DNA of 64,000 bases from Cryptomeria japonica (lineage: Eukaryota; Streptophyta; Pinopsida; Cupressales; Cupressaceae): NCBI RefSeq assembly GCF_030272615.1, contig NC_081407.1, positions 318,336,456 through 318,400,455 of the forward strand. Reading direction: 5' to 3'. The number at the start of each line of letters is the position of its first letter. Positions within the stretch are counted from its first letter, which is position 1. The notes under the pieces are model-generated. The model saw nothing but the letters and a program-made list of their open reading frames with translations, was not told the origin of the DNA and ran no database searches. Below, piece after piece: positions 62,870 to 64,000 of this stretch. Position numbers and translations under genes: made by a program.

Positions 62870-64000
62870 GACTATTGGTAATGAAACTTGATTATCTTCT
62901 CAATTCAAACATTTTGTTTTAGCTATTATTGGAATCTCTAAGTGGACGCATAACTGATTTGAAGCTATCACTTCTTCATTAAGAACTTTGTTGCACAAAC
63001 AAAATCAATGCCTACAAATTGACCTCATGTACTATAGAAATTTATGCAAAAATAGACCAAAATATTTTAAAATTGTCCCTCTACATCCCTTTGGTATACC
63101 CATTGCACACCAAGGCACAATTGCTAGTTTAACTTATATTGGCTTATTTGATTGGTGTGAGAAATTTCCTATAGCAACCCAAGATATAGAGGCCAATGAA
63201 TAGCACAAAAGCAAGAGAGAAAAAAATAGACAAGAACAAACTGTATTCTCATCAAGATGCAAAATGTTGAACTGGATTATATACAATGTAAATGAGTCTG
63301 CTTATGAAGACAAGGCTATAGGGAAATGAAAGCACAAAATCATGACATGTGGCTCAATGAGACGCAAGGGTAGGTGGGTGAAATAATAGATAACTTCACT
63401 AAAGGTGGATCAACCATCGAAGGTGGAATGTGATAACAAGATAACACCACAAAAGGTGAATTTTGTCCTACAACCTTCTTCCCTAGATGTGCAATTTTAT
63501 AAGTGTCCCATATGCAAACTACAATGAATGCATTATCCTAAGTCAACTTAAGTAAAGTGTAATTATGAGGTTTAATTTACACCAACACCAAGCCCTTAAG
63601 TGTAACTTAGGGAAATGTAGACGTAAGATAACAATGCGAGATGACTCCTGACAAGTAGGCCATGTTAGGTACCCATGTACAAATGCAATGCAATCTCTTA
63701 CAAATAAAAAAGAGAGAAAAATACAATGGGGGAAAAACCCCCCCAAAGAGATATGAACACACAAAATAATTCTCAGTGAGAATAAAAAATCCTCATGTGA
63801 GGAAAAAGATGGCCCCTCCCCCCCATAAGAGAGAAGAGGAAAGACCATGAAGCCTCCCCTCAAAGTAGAATCTTCTGCAAGGATGGTCCAATGATGTTGA
63901 CCAAATTCCTCCCCATTAAGAAGGAATAGAGCCAATGCTGCACCAAGAATGTCAAAGTGTGTCAAAACTAGGGATCAATGTTGATGAAGAATAGCCGATG
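62870..64000. other. Right end of window, nothing recognised
   Basis: Contains only short open frames without family features, among them 62988-63203 (+) and 63543-63965 (-). The latter runs through C-rich and A-rich runs and has unusual Phe/Leu composition, so it is likely not coding. Probably repeat-derived, but no terminus or motif could be identified. Confidence 0.4.

Noticed and set aside
63543-63965. 140-codon minus-strand frame at the right edge
   Set aside because: Odd composition, passes through C and A homopolymer runs, no motif; likely chance.

Overview
This is a window of a nuclear plant genome, and by far most of it is retrotransposon DNA. One intact-looking plant gene, a spliced DUF642 (cell-wall protein family) gene on the minus strand at 28886-34058, sits among nested and decayed LTR elements, simple-repeat blocks and a few unclassified sequences. 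The plant origin rests on the DUF642 gene, the tRNA-Met primed Ty1/copia elements and the dual-RNase-H Tat-type Ty3/gypsy element. Element size and low gene density suggest a large-genome seed plant, perhaps a gymnosperm; that last step is inference. I saw no tRNA, rRNA, CRISPR array or bacterial-type operon.

Layout. 1-3803: 5' end of a minus-strand Ty3/gypsy element (368-bp LTR, tRNA-Met type PBS, gag). Its gag is split by a 2.5-kb TG...CA insertion flanked by a near-perfect 5-bp duplication. 5002-20822: a complete but mutated 15.8-kb Tat-lineage Ty3/gypsy element with target duplication ATATT. Its order is LTR, PBS, 3.1-kb leader with interspersed short-motif arrays, gag, protease, linker with a G-patch-like motif, RT, RNase H, archaeal-type second RNase H, integrase, 2.6-kb tandem-repeat-rich 3' region, PPT, LTR. 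21686-24509: a long minus-strand coding-like region (about 940 codons, several breaks) of no family I recognise. About 1 kb upstream of it, at 25563-26593, lies an array of about 27 copies of a GGGCGGACTTT-like motif with unrelated spacers.

28886-34058: the DUF642 gene in four exons with consistent splice sites and phases, encoding 403 residues; introns 1 and 2 hold degenerate tandem repeats. 35470-37500: a 2-kb GA-rich polypurine block upstream of the gene. 38141-40170: a badly decayed Ty3/gypsy RT-to-integrase remnant. 43667-57458: a Ty1/copia tandem composite (LTR-internal-LTR-internal-LTR) flanked by one target duplication, TTTTG. It is inserted into a minus-strand fragment with an RNase H domain that resumes at 57464. 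A second copy of that fragment lies head-to-head on the plus strand at 58966-60697. 61170-62850: a CT-rich block similar in make-up to the 35-37 kb block but in opposite orientation. 62870-64000: nothing recognised.

The elements do not work together as a pathway; the window records layered insertions. All retroelement reading frames are broken, often by stops that look like C-to-T changes in CAG, CAA or CGA codons, as expected for methylated, silenced copies. Coordinates, TSDs and splice sites were read directly. Identity values and ages were not computed.
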